From positions 1 through 14,654 of the forward strand of contig CAIVVS010000281.1 of assembly GCA_903909415.1 (NCBI GenBank): 14,654 nt of DNA, given 5' to 3'. Shown piece by piece: positions 14,375 through 14,654 of this stretch. Position 1 is the stretch's first letter, and each line of letters begins with the position of its first letter. Position numbers and translations under genes: made by a program. This DNA is from an uncultured Pseudomonadota bacterium. Lineage in GTDB: Bacteria; Pseudomonadota; Gammaproteobacteria; Burkholderiales; SG8-39. Below the pieces are notes generated by a model. That model made no database searches. It was not told the origin of the DNA and saw only the letters and a list, made by a program, of their open reading frames with translations.

Positions 14375-14433
14375 TCCCCGATCACTCCCCGGACATCGCC
14401 GATCGCCATCGGCGAGTGCTCGAATCGAGTTTT
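14371..14433. repeat. Tandem decamer and two stem-loops in the divergent intergenic region
   Basis: TCACTCCCCG occurs at 14371-14380 and 14382-14391 (11-bp period). A perfect 8-bp inverted repeat TCGCCGAT / ATCGGCGA with a 4-nt loop follows (14396-14415). Then comes CTCG-AAT-CGAG followed by TTTT (14419-14433) on the plus strand, terminator-like but short. The rest of the 236-bp gap holds the dnaE2 promoter and LexA box, and up to 14554 I see nothing else convincing. Confidence 0.6.
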
Positions 14434-14554
14434 CGTCCGATCCGGGACAGCACATGGCAAGCAGCACGCCATGCAATGCGAATGCCGCGGGTTGCCTTTA
14501 TCCTGCGCACCCGAGCCGCAGCCGCTTTGCGCGACCAACTGAAAGTCTGCCATC

Positions 14555-14654
14555 TTGTTTTTCCAATCGAAGGCAATCCATCGCGCCGGCCTGACCTTGG
14601 CAACCTGCCTGCTGCTTACCCTGGCGCTCCCCCTGCACGCCAGCGAAGCCGACG
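14555..14654 (+). CDS. Start of an unidentified exported protein (partial, cut by window edge)
   Basis: Only about 33 codons are present. From TTG at 14555 the reading frame stays open to the window end and encodes a typical Sec signal peptide: a short N-region with two basic residues (FFQSKAIHRAG), a hydrophobic core (LTLATCLLLTLALPL), then HASEAD with probable cleavage near LHA or SEA. GAAAG at 14541-14545 could serve as ribosome site, 9 nt before the TTG. An in-frame stop at 14540-14542 limits the start to this short stretch; no ATG is available. The Cys in the core is not in a good lipobox (LATC), so a lipoprotein is unlikely. It is divergent from dnaE2. The product cannot be identified. 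Confidence 0.55.
   Translation, partial: MFFQSKAIHRAGLTLATCLLLTLALPLHASEAD

Noticed and set aside
14419..14433. CTCG-AAT-CGAG-TTTT as an intrinsic terminator
   Set aside because: The stem has four base pairs with a 3-nt loop, and no plus-strand transcript is expected to end here.
14371..14553. 60-codon Cys-containing minus-strand frame (SGCGSG, CMACCLPC) upstream of dnaE2
   Set aside because: It would end in the -35 of the dnaE2 promoter, has only a weak ribosome site, and overlaps the start of the divergent exported protein. No evidence beyond being open, though its Cys pattern made me look twice.
11976..14594. 872-codon open frame on the plus strand opposite dnaE2
   Set aside because: It is antisense to dnaE2 in GC-rich DNA, where stop codons are rare. 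Its translation is rich in His, Arg, Gln and Ala with no recognisable domain, and dnaE2 is certain.

Overview
The window is GC-rich chromosomal DNA from a proteobacterium, most likely a betaproteobacterium. That placement rests on the base composition, codon use, paa-type genes, a LivFGMH transporter and a CTGT-N8-ACAG SOS box; it is an inference, not a phylogeny. All complete genes lie on the minus strand, so transcription runs from high to low coordinates. A single truncated gene starts on the plus strand at the right edge. I found no rRNA, tRNA, CRISPR array, insertion sequence or phage gene.

From right to left: (1) 14319-14554 is a divergent intergenic region with a LexA box embedded in the promoter of dnaE2 (error-prone DNA polymerase, 11187-14318). 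A partial exported protein of unknown function starts on the other side (14555 onward). (2) A small TPR-repeat protein (10568-11122) has its own predicted promoter and a 26-bp near-palindrome at the predicted transcription start. (3) paaG, paaI and an M81-family gene (7827-10491) form a tight operon-like set: an epoxyphenylacetyl-CoA isomerase-like enzyme, a phenylacetate-type thioesterase, and an MlrC-like protein whose expected zinc ligands appear to be missing. (4) A three-gene aromatic set (4440-7712) encodes a two-domain VOC extradiol dioxygenase, an IclR regulator and an MhpA-type flavin hydroxylase. It follows a clear promoter with a palindrome between the -35 and -10 boxes. (5) A branched-chain-amino-acid-type (HAAT) ABC importer (1-4310) runs substrate-binding protein, LivH, LivM, LivG, LivF (cut by the left edge). 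It has its own promoter and a stem-loop after the binding-protein gene.

Taken together, 1-10491 looks like a small aromatic-compound uptake and catabolism region. The importer may bring in an aromatic acid, the hydroxylase would make a catechol-type product, the VOC dioxygenase would cleave the ring, and IclR would control the set. A ring-cleavage-product hydrolase and the rest of the paa pathway are absent from the window. The transporter's substrate and the functional link between the paaG-paaI-M81 set and the hydroxylase set are inferences from proximity. The dnaE2 unit is an unrelated SOS mutagenesis gene. Most of the window is ordinary; the least expected items are the ligand-poor M81 protein, the stand-alone SOS-controlled dnaE2, and the palindromic elements at three predicted promoters.
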